64,000 bases of DNA from Neorhizobium populisoli (GTDB taxonomy: Bacteria; Pseudomonadota; Alphaproteobacteria; Rhizobiales; Rhizobiaceae), in the NCBI RefSeq assembly GCF_019430945.1, contig NZ_JAHYCB010000002.1, positions 124,001 to 188,000 of the forward strand. Reading direction: 5' to 3'. Both the position numbers and the translations under genes were made by a program. A model generated the notes under the pieces. It was given only the letters and a program-made list of their open reading frames with translations, did not search any database and was not told the origin of the DNA. The stretch's first letter is position 1, and every line of letters begins with the position of its first letter. Of this stretch, positions 46,149-55,777 are shown in pieces.

Positions 46149-48872
46149 ATGCTCGACGATAGCCGCGATACTCCCAACCGCCCATCCCCGGACGCTCTCC
46201 TCGAGCACGCCGAACGGGAAACCCGCGGCCGTCTGAAAATCTTCCTCGGCGCTGCCCCTGGTGTCGGCAAGACTTACGAAATGCTGATGTCCGGCCGCGC
46301 TCGCCGGGCAGATGGCCTGGACGTGGTGATCGGCGTCGTCGAAACCCACGGCCGCCGGGAAACCGAGGCGCTGGTCGACGGTTTCGAGATCATTCCCCGC
46401 AGGAAGATCGACTACCGCGGCCAGCAGCTTGACGAGATGGATATCGACGCCATCCTCGCCCGCCGCCCGAAACTGGTTCTGGTCGATGAGCTCGCCCATA
46501 CCAACGCCGCCGGCAGCCGCCATCCGAAACGCTACATGGATGTGCAGGAAATTCTCTCCAATGGCATCGACGTCTATTCGACGCTCAACATCCAGCACAT
46601 CGAAAGCCTGAACGACATCGTCGCGCAGATCACCAAGGTCCGGGTGCGCGAGACGGTGCCGGATACGATCATCGACCGCGCCGACGACGTGGAAATCATC
46701 GACATCACCCCGGACGACCTGATCAAGCGGCTGAACGACGGCAAGGTCTATGTGCCGACCACCGCCCGCCGAGCCGTCGAGAACTATTTTTCGCCCGGCA
46801 ATCTCACGGCGCTGCGCGAGCTGGCGCTCCGCCGAACCGCCCAGCGGGTGGACGAACAGCTCCTGAACCACATGCAGGCGCATGCCATTTCCGGCCCATG
46901 GGCGGCCGGGGACCGCGTGCTAGTCTGCATCGACCACGGCCGCAATGGCGCGAGCCTCGTGCGGTATGCCCGCCGACAGGCCGATCGCCTGCGCGCGCCC
47001 TGGGCGGCACTGCATCTCGAAACGCCGCAGTCGGCCAATCTCTCCGATGAAGACAAGGACCGGCTCGCCGCCAACATGCGGCTTGCCCAAAGCCTCGGCG
47101 CCGAAACGGTGACACTTCCGGCCGTCCAGCCATCACGCGAGATCATCGCCTATGCAAACGCCAACAACTTCACCCATATCGTTGTCGGCCGGCCGGGCAA
47201 GCCACGCTGGCGGCAATGGTGGCAGGGTTCCGTCACCCACGACCTGATCCGGTATGCCGGCGATATCAGCGTCCACGTCATTTCCGGCGATACGAAAGAG
47301 GGCGAACCGCAGCGAGGGGTGAAAGCCGCGCTGCCGCCAAAGCCTTTTCGCCTCAAACCATATCTGCTCAGCGCCGCCTTCGTCGTGCTGGCAATCCTTG
47401 CCGGCGTGACGCTCGATCAGACGCTCGACGTGCAGAATCTGGCACTCGTTTTCCTCATGGCGGTACTGGCAGCATCCGTGCGCGGCGGTCTTGGGCCGGG
47501 CCTCTTCGCATCGTTGCTGGGCGCCCTGTCTTTCAACTTCTTCTTCCTCGAGCCGCGTTACACCTTCACCGTCCGCGATCCGGAAAGTGTCATCGCCCTC
47601 ATGTTCTTTCTCGGCGTTGCGGTGATCGCATCCAACCTGACGGCAGCCGTGCAGCGCCAGGCCGCGGCGGCGCGACAAAGGGCGCGCACCACCGAAGACC
47701 TCTATCTTTTCTCCAAGAAACTCGCCGGCACCGGCACGCTGGACGACGTGCTCTGGGCAACCGCCTTCCAGATCGCCTCGATGCTGAAGGTCCGCGTTGT
47801 CATCCTGTTGCCGGAAGGCAATTCGATTGCGGTGAAGGCCGGTTACCCGCCGGACGATACTTTGGTCGACGCGGATATCGCCGCCGCCAAATGGGCCTGG
47901 GAGCATAATCGCCCCGCCGGCCGCGCCGCCGATACGCTGCCGGGCGCCAAACGTCTCTATCTGCCGCTGCGCACCGGCCGCGAGGCCGTCGGCGTCATCG
48001 GTCTCGACAACGACAAGCAGGGACCGCTTCTGACGCCGGAACAGCAGCGTCTGTTCGATGCGCTGGCGGATCAGGCGGCGCTTGCGATCGAACGCATCCA
48101 GCTGGTGTCCGATGTCGATAAGGCCAAGCTTGCCGCCGAGACGGATCGCTTGCGCACCGCACTTCTGACCTCCATCTCGCATGACCTGAAAACGCCGCTC
48201 GTCGCCATCATGGGGTCGGCCGGCACGCTGAAGGATTTCGGCTCGGATATTCCGGAGGAAGCCCGCAACGAACTGCTCGGCAGTGTCGTCGATGAATCCG
48301 AACGGCTGAACCGCTTCATCTCCAACCTTTTGGACATGACCCGCATCGGCTCCGGCGCCATGGAGCCGAATTACGCCTTCCACTTCGCAGGCGATATCGT
48401 CGGCACGGCGCTGTCGAGGACGGCGAAGATCACGGCTCATCACAAGGTCAAGGTCGGCATTCCGGCAGACCTGCCGATGCTCCGGGTCGATCCGGTTCTT
48501 TTCGAACAGGTGCTCTTCAACCTCATCGATAACGCCGCCAAATATGCGCCTGACGATACCGTCATTGATATAAGCGGCTGGCAAGATGGAGCCTCGATCC
48601 TTATCTCCATCATGGACGAAGGGCCGGGCATTCCGCTCGACGACCTCGAACGCATCTTCGACAGTTTCTACCGGGTGCGAAAAGGCGACCATGTGCGAGC
48701 CGGCACCGGCCTCGGGCTCTCCATCTGCCGTGGTTTTATCGAAGCCATGGGCGGCACGATCCGCGCCGCCAACCGTTCCGACCGCAACGGCGCGATCTTC
48801 ACGATCCGCATGCCCTTTTCCGAAAACAAATTTGCGCCGGCCGAAATGCCCATCTTGGGAGAGCAAGAATGA
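46149..48872 (+). CDS. kdpD: potassium/turgor sensor histidine kinase KdpD
   Basis: The sensor kinase of the Kdp system, 907 residues. An N-terminal KdpD domain has Walker A GAAPGVGKT and Walker B LVLVDELAHTNA, then a universal-stress-like domain (about residues 240-370), four membrane segments (about 385-500), a GAF-like region, HisKA (SISHDLKTPL) and HATPase (NLIDNAAKYAP, GTGLGLSI). ATG 46149 is just after the repeat; an in-frame TTG 30 bases earlier lies at the repeat's edge. Its stop overlaps the kdpE start by 4 bases. Confidence 0.95.
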   Translation: MLDDSRDTPNRPSPDALLEHAERETRGRLKIFLGAAPGVGKTYEMLMSGRARRADGLDVVIGVVETHGRRETEALVDGFEIIPRRKIDYRGQQLDEMDIDAILARRPKLVLVDELAHTNAAGSRHPKRYMDVQEILSNGIDVYSTLNIQHIESLNDIVAQITKVRVRETVPDTIIDRADDVEIIDITPDDLIKRLNDGKVYVPTTARRAVENYFSPGNLTALRELALRRTAQRVDEQLLNHMQAHAISGPWAAGDRVLVCIDHGRNGASLVRYARRQADRLRAPWAALHLETPQSANLSDEDKDRLAANMRLAQSLGAETVTLPAVQPSREIIAYANANNFTHIVVGRPGKPRWRQWWQGSVTHDLIRYAGDISVHVISGDTKEGEPQRGVKAALPPKPFRLKPYLLSAAFVVLAILAGVTLDQTLDVQNLALVFLMAVLAASVRGGLGPGLFASLLGALSFNFFFLEPRYTFTVRDPESVIALMFFLGVAVIASNLTAAVQRQAAAARQRARTTEDLYLFSKKLAGTGTLDDVLWATAFQIASMLKVRVVILLPEGNSIAVKAGYPPDDTLVDADIAAAKWAWEHNRPAGRAADTLPGAKRLYLPLRTGREAVGVIGLDNDKQGPLLTPEQQRLFDALADQAALAIERIQLVSDVDKAKLAAETDRLRTALLTSISHDLKTPLVAIMGSAGTLKDFGSDIPEEARNELLGSVVDESERLNRFISNLLDMTRIGSGAMEPNYAFHFAGDIVGTALSRTAKITAHHKVKVGIPADLPMLRVDPVLFEQVLFNLIDNAAKYAPDDTVIDISGWQDGASILISIMDEGPGIPLDDLERIFDSFYRVRKGDHVRAGTGLGLSICRGFIEAMGGTIRAANRSDRNGAIFTIRMPFSENKFAPAEMPILGEQE

Positions 48873-49561
48873 CCAATACCGCCGTCCGCATCCTGATCGT
48901 CGATGACGAGCCGCCGATCCGTAAATTGCTGCGCGTCGGCCTGTCGACGCAGGATTATGCCGTCAGCGAGGCGATGAATGCCAAGGTGGCGATCGAACTC
49001 GCCAATGCAGACAAGCCGGATCTCATCATCCTCGATCTCGGCCTGCCGGACATGTCCGGCCATGATCTATTGGCCAAATGGCGCGGCGAGGGGCTGACCC
49101 TGCCGATCGTCATCCTGTCCAGCCGCACCGATGAGGCGGGCATCGTCAAGGCACTGGAACTTGGCGCTGACGACTATGTGGCGAAGCCTTTCGGCATGAA
49201 CGAACTCGTCGCCCGCATCCGCGTGGCACTGCGTCATCGGCTACAGGCCCAGGGCGAAAAGCCGATCTTCCAGACCGGCGATCTCTCTGTGGATCTCGTC
49301 AAGCGCATCGTCAAGGTTGGCGGCCGCGAAGTAAAACTGTCGCCGAAGGAATACGACATCCTGCGCATCCTTGTGCAGCATGCCGGCAAGGTGCTCACTC
49401 ATCGTTTCCTGCTGGAACACGTCTGGGATGGCCTGACGGACGTGCAATACCTGCGCGTCTATGTCCGCCAGCTTCGCCAGAAGATCGAGGCGACACCTGA
49501 CCAGCCACAATACATCCTGACCGAGACGGGCGTCGGCTACCGTCTGCAGGAAGGCCAGTAA
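48869..49561 (+). CDS. kdpE: response regulator KdpE
   Basis: An OmpR/PhoB-type response regulator, 230 residues, that activates kdpFABC. The receiver domain has the acidic pair DDE near residue 12, phospho-acceptor Asp in LIILDLGLPDMSG, and Lys in VAKPFG; the winged helix ends VGYRLQEGQ. ATGA overlap with kdpD indicates translational coupling. Confidence 0.96.
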   Translation: MTNTAVRILIVDDEPPIRKLLRVGLSTQDYAVSEAMNAKVAIELANADKPDLIILDLGLPDMSGHDLLAKWRGEGLTLPIVILSSRTDEAGIVKALELGADDYVAKPFGMNELVARIRVALRHRLQAQGEKPIFQTGDLSVDLVKRIVKVGGREVKLSPKEYDILRILVQHAGKVLTHRFLLEHVWDGLTDVQYLRVYVRQLRQKIEATPDQPQYILTETGVGYRLQEGQ

Positions 49562-49588
49562 CGGCTTCCGTCATTCAAGAGAAATGCC

Positions 49589-50062
49589 ATGAACCTCCGT
49601 GATTATCTCCCTCTGGAGAACATCGTGCTTGACGTGTCGGCGCCGTCTAAAACGGTGCTGCTCAAGAAGCTTTCTGCGCTCGCGGCCGAACGCCTGTTGT
49701 TAGGCGAGGCCGAAATCACCCGCGTGCTCACCAATCGCGAAAACCTGGGCTCAACCGGCATAGGCGCAGGTGTGGCCGTTCCGCATGCCAGCGTGAAAGG
49801 CCTCGACCGCCACTTCTGCCTGTTCGTACGGCTCGCGAAGCCGATTGACTTCGAAGCAGTGGATGAACAGCCCGTTGATCTCGTCTTCCTGCTGCTCAAT
49901 CCGGAAAACCGCGCCGATCACCTGAACATCCTGTCCTGCATTGCGCGGCGCGTGCGGGAGGAACTGACGGCTGCCACCATCCGGAGTGCGGCGAGCCCGC
50001 AGGATATCTATGCGCAGCTTTGCCCGCAAATACGGGATGAAAATGAAGGCCTAAAAATTTAG
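49589..50062 (+). CDS. ptsN: PtsN-like PTS EIIA(Ntr) protein
   Basis: A 157-residue EIIA(Ntr)-family protein with the phospho-acceptor His66 in GAGVAVPHASV, preceded by TNRENLGSTGIG. EIIA(Ntr) is known in E. coli to bind KdpD and stimulate kdp expression depending on its phosphorylation. The gene follows kdpE by 27 bases on the same strand, so a dedicated copy appears to belong to this kdp operon rather than to the rpoN-linked locus. The C-terminus has the usual helix pair. Confidence 0.88.
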   Translation: MNLRDYLPLENIVLDVSAPSKTVLLKKLSALAAERLLLGEAEITRVLTNRENLGSTGIGAGVAVPHASVKGLDRHFCLFVRLAKPIDFEAVDEQPVDLVFLLLNPENRADHLNILSCIARRVREELTAATIRSAASPQDIYAQLCPQIRDENEGLKI

Positions 50063-50150
50063 GCGAACTTAAACGACTTTTCTCTAAACGTCTCTATGGC
50101 GGATCGTAACTCCTGAGCCGCCCTGTGTTGCGTCGGTTTGGGAGGGAAGG

Positions 50151-52061
50151 ATGATCGGTGCTTTGAATGGTTCCTCGGTGCGCACTTTTGCGACCGTCGC
50201 CTTCGCCGTCTGCGGCTTTCTGGGATTGATCATCTGGGGCGAATATTCGAGCTGGCGATCGCAGGTCGTACGTATCGAGGCCGAGCTTGTCCAGACTTCC
50301 AAGGCGCTCGTGCAACATGCCGATGATACGATCGACATGTCCAAATTCCCGCTTTCGGCTTTGATGACCCAGATCGAGCAGGAGCGCGCAGATCCGAATC
50401 TCGCGGTCAAGATCGCCGCGACGATGAAGCGGCAGGTCGATACCACGTCATGGCTCGATACGCTTTCCGTCATGAGCGCCGACGGACGGATCGTTGCAAC
50501 GTCGTCTCAAGTCCAGACACAGAATCTGAGCTTTGCGGATCGCGACTATTTCAAGTTTCACAAATCCTCGATCACCCGCCAGCCGGTATTGAGCAAGCCC
50601 GTCAAGAGCCGGATTTCCGGAGAGTGGATATTGCCGATCACCCAGCGGATCAGCAATCTGGACGGCAGTTTCGGCGGCATTGCCTTTGCGAGCATCACGG
50701 TCGCGGATTTCGTGAAATTCTTTGAGGCGTTCAGGATCGGAAACGAAGGTTCGTTTCAGCTGATCAGGAGCGATGGGATCATTCTCGCGCGCCAGCCTTT
50801 CGTCGAAAGCCTGATGGCGACGGATGTTTCCGGTTACGATCTTTTCAAGGTCCATCTCGCTCACGGCGAGGAAGGTTCCTACCACTATATCTCCCCGGTG
50901 GATGGGACGCAGCGCATCGGCGGCTTCTACCGGAGCCAGCACAGCGGTCTGGTCGGACTTGCGGCGGCGTCCCAGTCCGAGGCTCTCTCGGCATGGATGA
51001 GAGGCGCCCATCAGCGCTGGTTGTCCGGCATCGTCGTGGTGACAATCACCGGCATGCTGGCCTGGCGCTGGCGGCGGCAGGTCCTGCTGCGCCGCGCCGG
51101 TGAGGCTTTGCTTGTCGCCCGCGAGGCGGAATTCCGGCTGCTGGCGGAAGGGTCGAGCGATCTGATCCAGCGCTTCAACGGCCTTGGCGTGCGCGAATAT
51201 CTGTCGCCGTCGTCCAAGGAAATCTTCGGCATCGACGCCGAGCATATGATCGGCACCAGCATCCTCGACAACCTGCATGAGGATGACCGGGAGGGCGTCA
51301 TCCAGATGATGAATCGTCTTCGGTCCGGGTCATTGCGCGAAAACATGATCGTACGCCGCAAGCGGGCCGATGGAAAGCAGATCTGGCTGGAAACGACACT
51401 GAACCGGTTGCCGGGCGCGATTGCCGAAATCAAGGACATTCGCCTCGTTGCAGTGACGCGCGATGTCACGCGCCAGAAAAAGCTTCAGGAAGAACTCGAT
51501 CAGCTCGCCAATACCGACGAACTGACACAGCTTGCCAATCGCCGTTCCTTCAACATCCATTTCGACGAGATGGTCGAACGGGCGACGATGCAGAAATTGC
51601 CGCTGTCGCTGTTGATGATCGATGCCGATCGCTTCAAGTTCTTCAACGATACCTACGGCCATGCGGCAGGCGACGACTGTCTCAAGGCGCTCGCGCAGGT
51701 CGCGCTTGGCTCCATTCGTCGCGCCAAGGACCTCGCCGCGCGTTATGGCGGCGAAGAGATCGCCATTCTCCTGCCGGATACGGATGTCACCGGCGCCGAG
51801 CGGGTTGCGCAGACGATCCGCCAGCGTGTCGCAAACCTCAAGCTGCCGCATGAGAAGAACATTCCCTGGGGGTATGTGACGATCAGCATCGGCACGGCGA
51901 CGCTTCATTCGGACGAGGCGGGCCTGCTGACGGCATCCGAACTTTTTGACCGGGCCGATCATGCGCTCTATCAGGCCAAGAATGCCGGTCGCAATCAGGT
52001 GCTCGCCGCCGAAGACGAAGGTGTCATCGCCGCAATGATCACCGGCAGCCGTTCGGCCTGA
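50151..52061 (+). CDS. diguanylate cyclase with Cache and PAS sensors
   Basis: A 636-residue inner-membrane enzyme that makes cyclic di-GMP. Membrane segment about residues 12-32, periplasmic double-Cache-type domain (LSFADRDYFKFHKSS) to about 275, second membrane segment about 280-298, PAS about 320-435 and GGDEF about 450-615. The active site is GGEEI, and an RxxD inhibitory site (RAKD) lies exactly five residues before it, so the enzyme should be active and product-inhibited. ATG follows GGAGGGAAGG. Not linked to neighbours. Confidence 0.92.
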   Translation: MIGALNGSSVRTFATVAFAVCGFLGLIIWGEYSSWRSQVVRIEAELVQTSKALVQHADDTIDMSKFPLSALMTQIEQERADPNLAVKIAATMKRQVDTTSWLDTLSVMSADGRIVATSSQVQTQNLSFADRDYFKFHKSSITRQPVLSKPVKSRISGEWILPITQRISNLDGSFGGIAFASITVADFVKFFEAFRIGNEGSFQLIRSDGIILARQPFVESLMATDVSGYDLFKVHLAHGEEGSYHYISPVDGTQRIGGFYRSQHSGLVGLAAASQSEALSAWMRGAHQRWLSGIVVVTITGMLAWRWRRQVLLRRAGEALLVAREAEFRLLAEGSSDLIQRFNGLGVREYLSPSSKEIFGIDAEHMIGTSILDNLHEDDREGVIQMMNRLRSGSLRENMIVRRKRADGKQIWLETTLNRLPGAIAEIKDIRLVAVTRDVTRQKKLQEELDQLANTDELTQLANRRSFNIHFDEMVERATMQKLPLSLLMIDADRFKFFNDTYGHAAGDDCLKALAQVALGSIRRAKDLAARYGGEEIAILLPDTDVTGAERVAQTIRQRVANLKLPHEKNIPWGYVTISIGTATLHSDEAGLLTASELFDRADHALYQAKNAGRNQVLAAEDEGVIAAMITGSRSA

Positions 52062-52114
52062 TCGACCGACGCTATCGAAAGGTCATCACTTTTGACAGGC
52101 GCCGAATTTGGCGC

Positions 52115-52155
52115 TTGACGTTGGCGTGGACGCTAATACTAAGGTCTACTTAGTA
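52115..52155 (+). promoter_or_regulatory. MFS promoter with overlapping operator
   Basis: Likely -35 TTGACG (52115-52120), 16 bases, then a -10-like TACTAA (52137-52142). The -10 is part of a perfect inverted repeat TACTAAG-GTCTA-CTTAGTA (52137-52155), which is a good size for a TetR- or MarR-type repressor. Its position shows translation of the transporter cannot begin at the in-frame ATG at 52108. Confidence 0.6.
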
Positions 52156-52254
52156 AACGACGGCCATTGGAGCAGCTTGCGCAGGCTCACAAGCGTCCCA
52201 GACCGCCAAACGTCCATTCTATTGCGCGCCCCGCGGCGTTTCCTGGTGAATTCC

Positions 52255-53715
52255 ATGACCCATCCCCGCTCGAACCGGGCGCTCGTCATTGTTGCCGTAA
52301 TGGCAAGCATGGCGATGATCGCCATCGAAGCGACCATCGTTTCGACGGCCATGCCGCAGATTGCGGCGCAGCTCGGCCAGCTCAACCTCTATAGCTGGGT
52401 CTTTTCGTCCTTCCTTCTCGCCCAGACGGCACTGACGGTGCTGTTCGGCAAGCTTTCCGACATTTATGGCCGCAAGCCGATCATTCTGGTAGGCACGGCG
52501 ATCTTCCTGGTCGCCTCCATCCTTGCCGGTTTTGCCTGGTCCATGCCATCGATGATCGCCTTCCGCCTGTTGCAGGGCGTTGGCGCCGGTGCAATCCAGC
52601 CGGTGATCATGACCGTCGTCGCCGACCTCTATCCCGGTGCCGAACGCGGCAAGGTGCAGGGGTATCTCGCCAGCGTCTGGGCACTGTCGGCGGTCGTCGG
52701 CCCGCTGCTCGGCAGTATCATCGTCCACAGCCTGCCCTGGGCCTGGGTCTTCTGGATCAACGTGCCGATCGGCATTGCCTCTTCGCTCGGCTTCATCTTG
52801 TTCCTGCACGAGGAAAAACGCTCGCGCACGGTCTCCATCGATTTCCTGGGCGCCGGCCTCTTCACCATCGCCATTTCTTCGCTGATGGTGGCGTTGACCG
52901 AAGCCGAGGGCAAATCCCTCTATATGACCTTGTCGATGGTGATCTTTGCCACGAGCTTCGTCCTGTTCATATGGCAGGAACGCCGCGCCGAAGCGCCGAT
53001 GATCTCGCTCGATCTGTGGCTCAAACGGCCGATCGCTGCCGCCAACACGGCCGTCTTCCTGTCCGCCATGGCGATCATGGGCCTCACCACCTTCCTGCCC
53101 ATGTACGTGCAGACGGTGTTGAACCGTTCGCCGCTGGTGGCTGGTTTTGCCCTCACCATGCTTCTGGTCGGCTGGCCGAGCGGCGGCACGGTCGCGTCGA
53201 GGCTTTTCCCGCGCTTCGGCCTGCGCCCGCTGATGCTGGTCGGCAGCGTCTTCGTACCCGCCGGCGCCTTCCTCCTGGTGCTCCTGACGCCGGGCAGCTC
53301 GCCGGTTCAGGCCGGGCTGGGCTCGCTCATCATGGGCTTCGGCATGGGCCTCCTCAATATCTCCGGCCTCGTCATCATCCAGGAAAATGTCGGCTGGTCG
53401 GAGCGAGGCAGCGCCACGGCCTCCAACGTCTTTTCCCGAAACCTTGGCAGCACGCTGGGCGCCACGTTGCTCGGCGCCGTTCTGAGCTACAGTCTTGCCC
53501 ATACAGCCGGCGTCGGGCCGATTACTTCGGATCAGCTGCGCGACCTTCTGCAGGGGACCGGCGTGGGACTGGCCGAGGACTCGCCTGTCCGTTTCGCGCT
53601 CCAGCACGCCCTGCACCTGACCTTTATCGCCATGTTCGTGATTTCCGCGCTGATCGTCATTGCCTGTCTCAGTGTACCAAGCAAGCTGCACCGGGAAGCG
53701 GCGCAGGAAAGCTGA
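52255..53715 (+). CDS. MFS drug exporter, 14-TM type
   Basis: A 486-residue major facilitator of the DHA2 (EmrB/QacA) type with about fourteen hydrophobic segments. Motif A is visible as GKLSDIYGRKPIILVG and motif C as VVGPLLGSIIV. It starts MTHPRSNRALV; upstream in-frame residues precede the promoter and are not used. The aldo/keto reductase and NUDIX genes follow in the same direction, 33 bases later, so a three-gene unit is likely. No regulator gene is adjacent. Confidence 0.88.
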   Translation: MTHPRSNRALVIVAVMASMAMIAIEATIVSTAMPQIAAQLGQLNLYSWVFSSFLLAQTALTVLFGKLSDIYGRKPIILVGTAIFLVASILAGFAWSMPSMIAFRLLQGVGAGAIQPVIMTVVADLYPGAERGKVQGYLASVWALSAVVGPLLGSIIVHSLPWAWVFWINVPIGIASSLGFILFLHEEKRSRTVSIDFLGAGLFTIAISSLMVALTEAEGKSLYMTLSMVIFATSFVLFIWQERRAEAPMISLDLWLKRPIAAANTAVFLSAMAIMGLTTFLPMYVQTVLNRSPLVAGFALTMLLVGWPSGGTVASRLFPRFGLRPLMLVGSVFVPAGAFLLVLLTPGSSPVQAGLGSLIMGFGMGLLNISGLVIIQENVGWSERGSATASNVFSRNLGSTLGATLLGAVLSYSLAHTAGVGPITSDQLRDLLQGTGVGLAEDSPVRFALQHALHLTFIAMFVISALIVIACLSVPSKLHREAAQES

Positions 53716-53748
53716 TTTCTATCGAAAACGAGGGAAAAGGAGAAACCT

Positions 53749-54612
53749 ATGTCTGATCTCAATGCAGCTAAATCCGGCACCTTCAAGATCGGCGGGGAGC
53801 TTCAGGTGACCCGCCTGGGTTTCGGCGCCATGCGCATCACCGGCAAGGGCATCTGGGGCGAGCCGGCCGATCGCCACGAGGCGCTCCGCACCCTGAAGCG
53901 GGTACCGGAACTCGGCATCGATTTCATCGATACGGCCGATTCCTACGGTCCCGATGTCTCCGAGGAGTTGATCCGCGAAGCCCTGCATCCATATGGCAAG
54001 ACCGTCATCGCCACCAAGGGCGGTCTGACCCGCACTGGTCCGGATCGCTGGATTCCAGTTGGCCGTCCCGAATATCTCATCCAGCAGGCCCACAAGAGCC
54101 TGCGCCAGCTCGGTGTCGACCGGATCGACCTCTGGCAGCTGCACCGTATCGATCCGAAAGTGCCGGCCGCCGAACAGTTCGACGCGGTGAAGTCGCTGAT
54201 CGATGCCGGAATCATCCGGTTCGCGGGCCTGAGCGAAGTCTCGGTTGCGCAGATCGAGGAGGCCTCGAAATATTTCCCGGTTGCCACCGTGCAGAACCAA
54301 TACAATCTGGTCGATCGCAAGAGCGAGGCGGTGCTCGCCTATTGTGAAAAACACGATATCGGCTTCATTCCGTGGCATCCGCTGGCCGCCGGCAATCTTG
54401 CCAAGCCCGGCTCGGTTCTCGATACCATCGCCCACAAGCACAATGCGGCACCGAGCCAGATTGCGCTTGCCTGGGTTCTGAAGCGCAGCCCGGTCATGCT
54501 GCCCATCCCCGGCACGTCTAAGGTGAAGCATCTCGAAGAAAACGTCGCCGGCGTGAATATCGATCTCTCCGAAGAGGACTTTGCAGCGCTCGACGCCGCC
54601 GGCCGCGTATGA
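53749..54612 (+). CDS. aldo/keto reductase
   Basis: A 287-residue NADPH-dependent reductase with a TIM barrel, acting on aldehydes or ketones. Catalytic Asp in [11 protein letters not shown], Lys in VIATKGGL, and the active-site region [11 protein letters not shown] are visible; the NADPH-binding C-terminus reads [19 protein letters not shown] follows AAGGAG. It overlaps the NUDIX gene by 4 bases (ATGA). Confidence 0.9.
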   Translation: MSDLNAAKSGTFKIGGELQVTRLGFGAMRITGKGIWGEPADRHEALRTLKRVPELGIDFIDTADSYGPDVSEELIREALHPYGKTVIATKGGLTRTGPDRWIPVGRPEYLIQQAHKSLRQLGVDRIDLWQLHRIDPKVPAAEQFDAVKSLIDAGIIRFAGLSEVSVAQIEEASKYFPVATVQNQYNLVDRKSEAVLAYCEKHDIGFIPWHPLAAGNLAKPGSVLDTIAHKHNAAPSQIALAWVLKRSPVMLPIPGTSKVKHLEENVAGVNIDLSEEDFAALDAAGRV

Positions 54613-55019
54613 CGGTCATCCGAATTGCTGCGGCTCTCGTGCTGCGCACCGATGGCGATACGCTTCTGGTGCGCAAGCATGGAGCCGTGGCCTTCATGCA
54701 GCCGGGCGGTAAGATAGAACCGGGTGAGGAGCCGGAAACAGCGCTGCTTCGGGAATTACAAGAAGAGATCGGCTTGCAGCTGACGCCGGAAGAGCTGAGG
54801 CCCTTCGGGCATTTCGAGGCCCCGGCGGCCAACGAGCCGGATCATATCGTCACGGCTGATGTTTTCATCGTTGAAATCGGCGACATACCGGTCGCCCACG
54901 CGGCGGAGATCGCGGAAATCCGCTGGATATCGCCGAAAGCCCCCGGCGATATCATTCTGGCGGAACTCACCGGCCGGCATATCCTGCCGGCTTGGTTACA
55001 TTTAAAAGAAGACGATTAG
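54609..55019 (+). CDS. NUDIX hydrolase
   Basis: A 136-residue hydrolase of nucleoside diphosphate derivatives. The Nudix box is intact: [23 protein letters not shown] at residues about 36-58. Start overlaps the aldo/keto reductase stop (ATGA). Its stop overlaps that of the convergent msrA by a few bases. The substrate is not predictable; MutT-like sanitation would fit the oxidative-damage neighbours. Confidence 0.88.
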   Translation: MTVIRIAAALVLRTDGDTLLVRKHGAVAFMQPGGKIEPGEEPETALLRELQEEIGLQLTPEELRPFGHFEAPAANEPDHIVTADVFIVEIGDIPVAHAAEIAEIRWISPKAPGDIILAELTGRHILPAWLHLKEDD

Positions 55020-55729
55020 TTGCCGAGCCCGGCTTCCGCGACAAGCACCGGCTTTTCCCGATACTCGTTCGGGAAGATGCCCTTGAGGTTCTCGATCTTC
55101 GGCAGGTCGTTATAGACGATGTAGGGATAGGTCGGATTATTGGTCAGGAAGTCCTGATGATAACCCTCGGCCGGGTAAAAGGCCTTGCCCGGCTCGATCG
55201 TCGTGACGATCTTTTCCTTGTAGACCTTTGCCTTGTCGAGCTGGTCAATATAGGCCTTGGCGATCTTGCCCTGATCCTCGTTGGTCGGGAAAACTGCAGA
55301 ACGATACTGAGTGCCGACATCCGGACCCTGGCGGTTTAGCTCTGTCGGATTGTGCGCCACGGAGAAATAGATCTGCAGCAGGCGGCCATAGGTGACCTTT
55401 TTCGGATCGTAGCTCACCTTGACCGATTCCGCATGGCCGGTCTTGCCGTAGCCGACTTGCTCGTACTGGGCGGTATCCTTGGCGCCGCCCGCATAACCGG
55501 ACACGGCATTCTTGACGCCTTCGACATGCTGGAACACGCCCTGCACACCCCAGAAACAGCCGCCGGCAAAAACCGCGGTTTCGGTCGCAGCGGAGCCGGG
55601 CTTTTCGTCGACGGTCGGAGCGGGAATGACGATCCCCTCTTCGGCGGCCGCTGCGGATGCGCCGAGAACAATGCCTGCGACCGCGAAGAGCGCGGACAGG
55701 GTGGAAGAAGTCTTGTTGGAAAATCGCAT
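55016..55729 (-). CDS. msrA: exported peptide-methionine (S)-S-oxide reductase MsrA
   Basis: Reduces methionine-S-sulfoxide. 237 residues including an N-terminal Sec signal (TLSALFAVAGIVLGASAAAAEE), so it acts in the periplasm. Catalytic motif GCFWG is present, followed by VSGYAGG, AESVKVSYDP and the glutamate-containing QYRSAVF. It lies 48 bases downstream of msrB on the same strand, so the two repair both sulfoxide isomers. Confidence 0.93.
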   Translation of the reverse strand: MRFSNKTSSTLSALFAVAGIVLGASAAAAEEGIVIPAPTVDEKPGSAATETAVFAGGCFWGVQGVFQHVEGVKNAVSGYAGGAKDTAQYEQVGYGKTGHAESVKVSYDPKKVTYGRLLQIYFSVAHNPTELNRQGPDVGTQYRSAVFPTNEDQGKIAKAYIDQLDKAKVYKEKIVTTIEPGKAFYPAEGYHQDFLTNNPTYPYIVYNDLPKIENLKGIFPNEYREKPVLVAEAGLGN

Positions 55730-55777
55730 GGTGGTCTCCTCAACCGGATAGCGAAATGACGATGGGGCCGGGCCTTT

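Noticed and set aside
52108..52254. N-terminal extension of the MFS transporter from the ATG at 52108
   Set aside because: A promoter and an operator palindrome lie inside this stretch, the residues are not conserved-looking, and the membrane protein begins naturally at MTHPRSN (52255).
52219..53691. A 490-codon minus-strand frame over the MFS gene
   Set aside because: Antisense shadow with highly charged, low-complexity product; the plus strand encodes a normal 14-span transporter.
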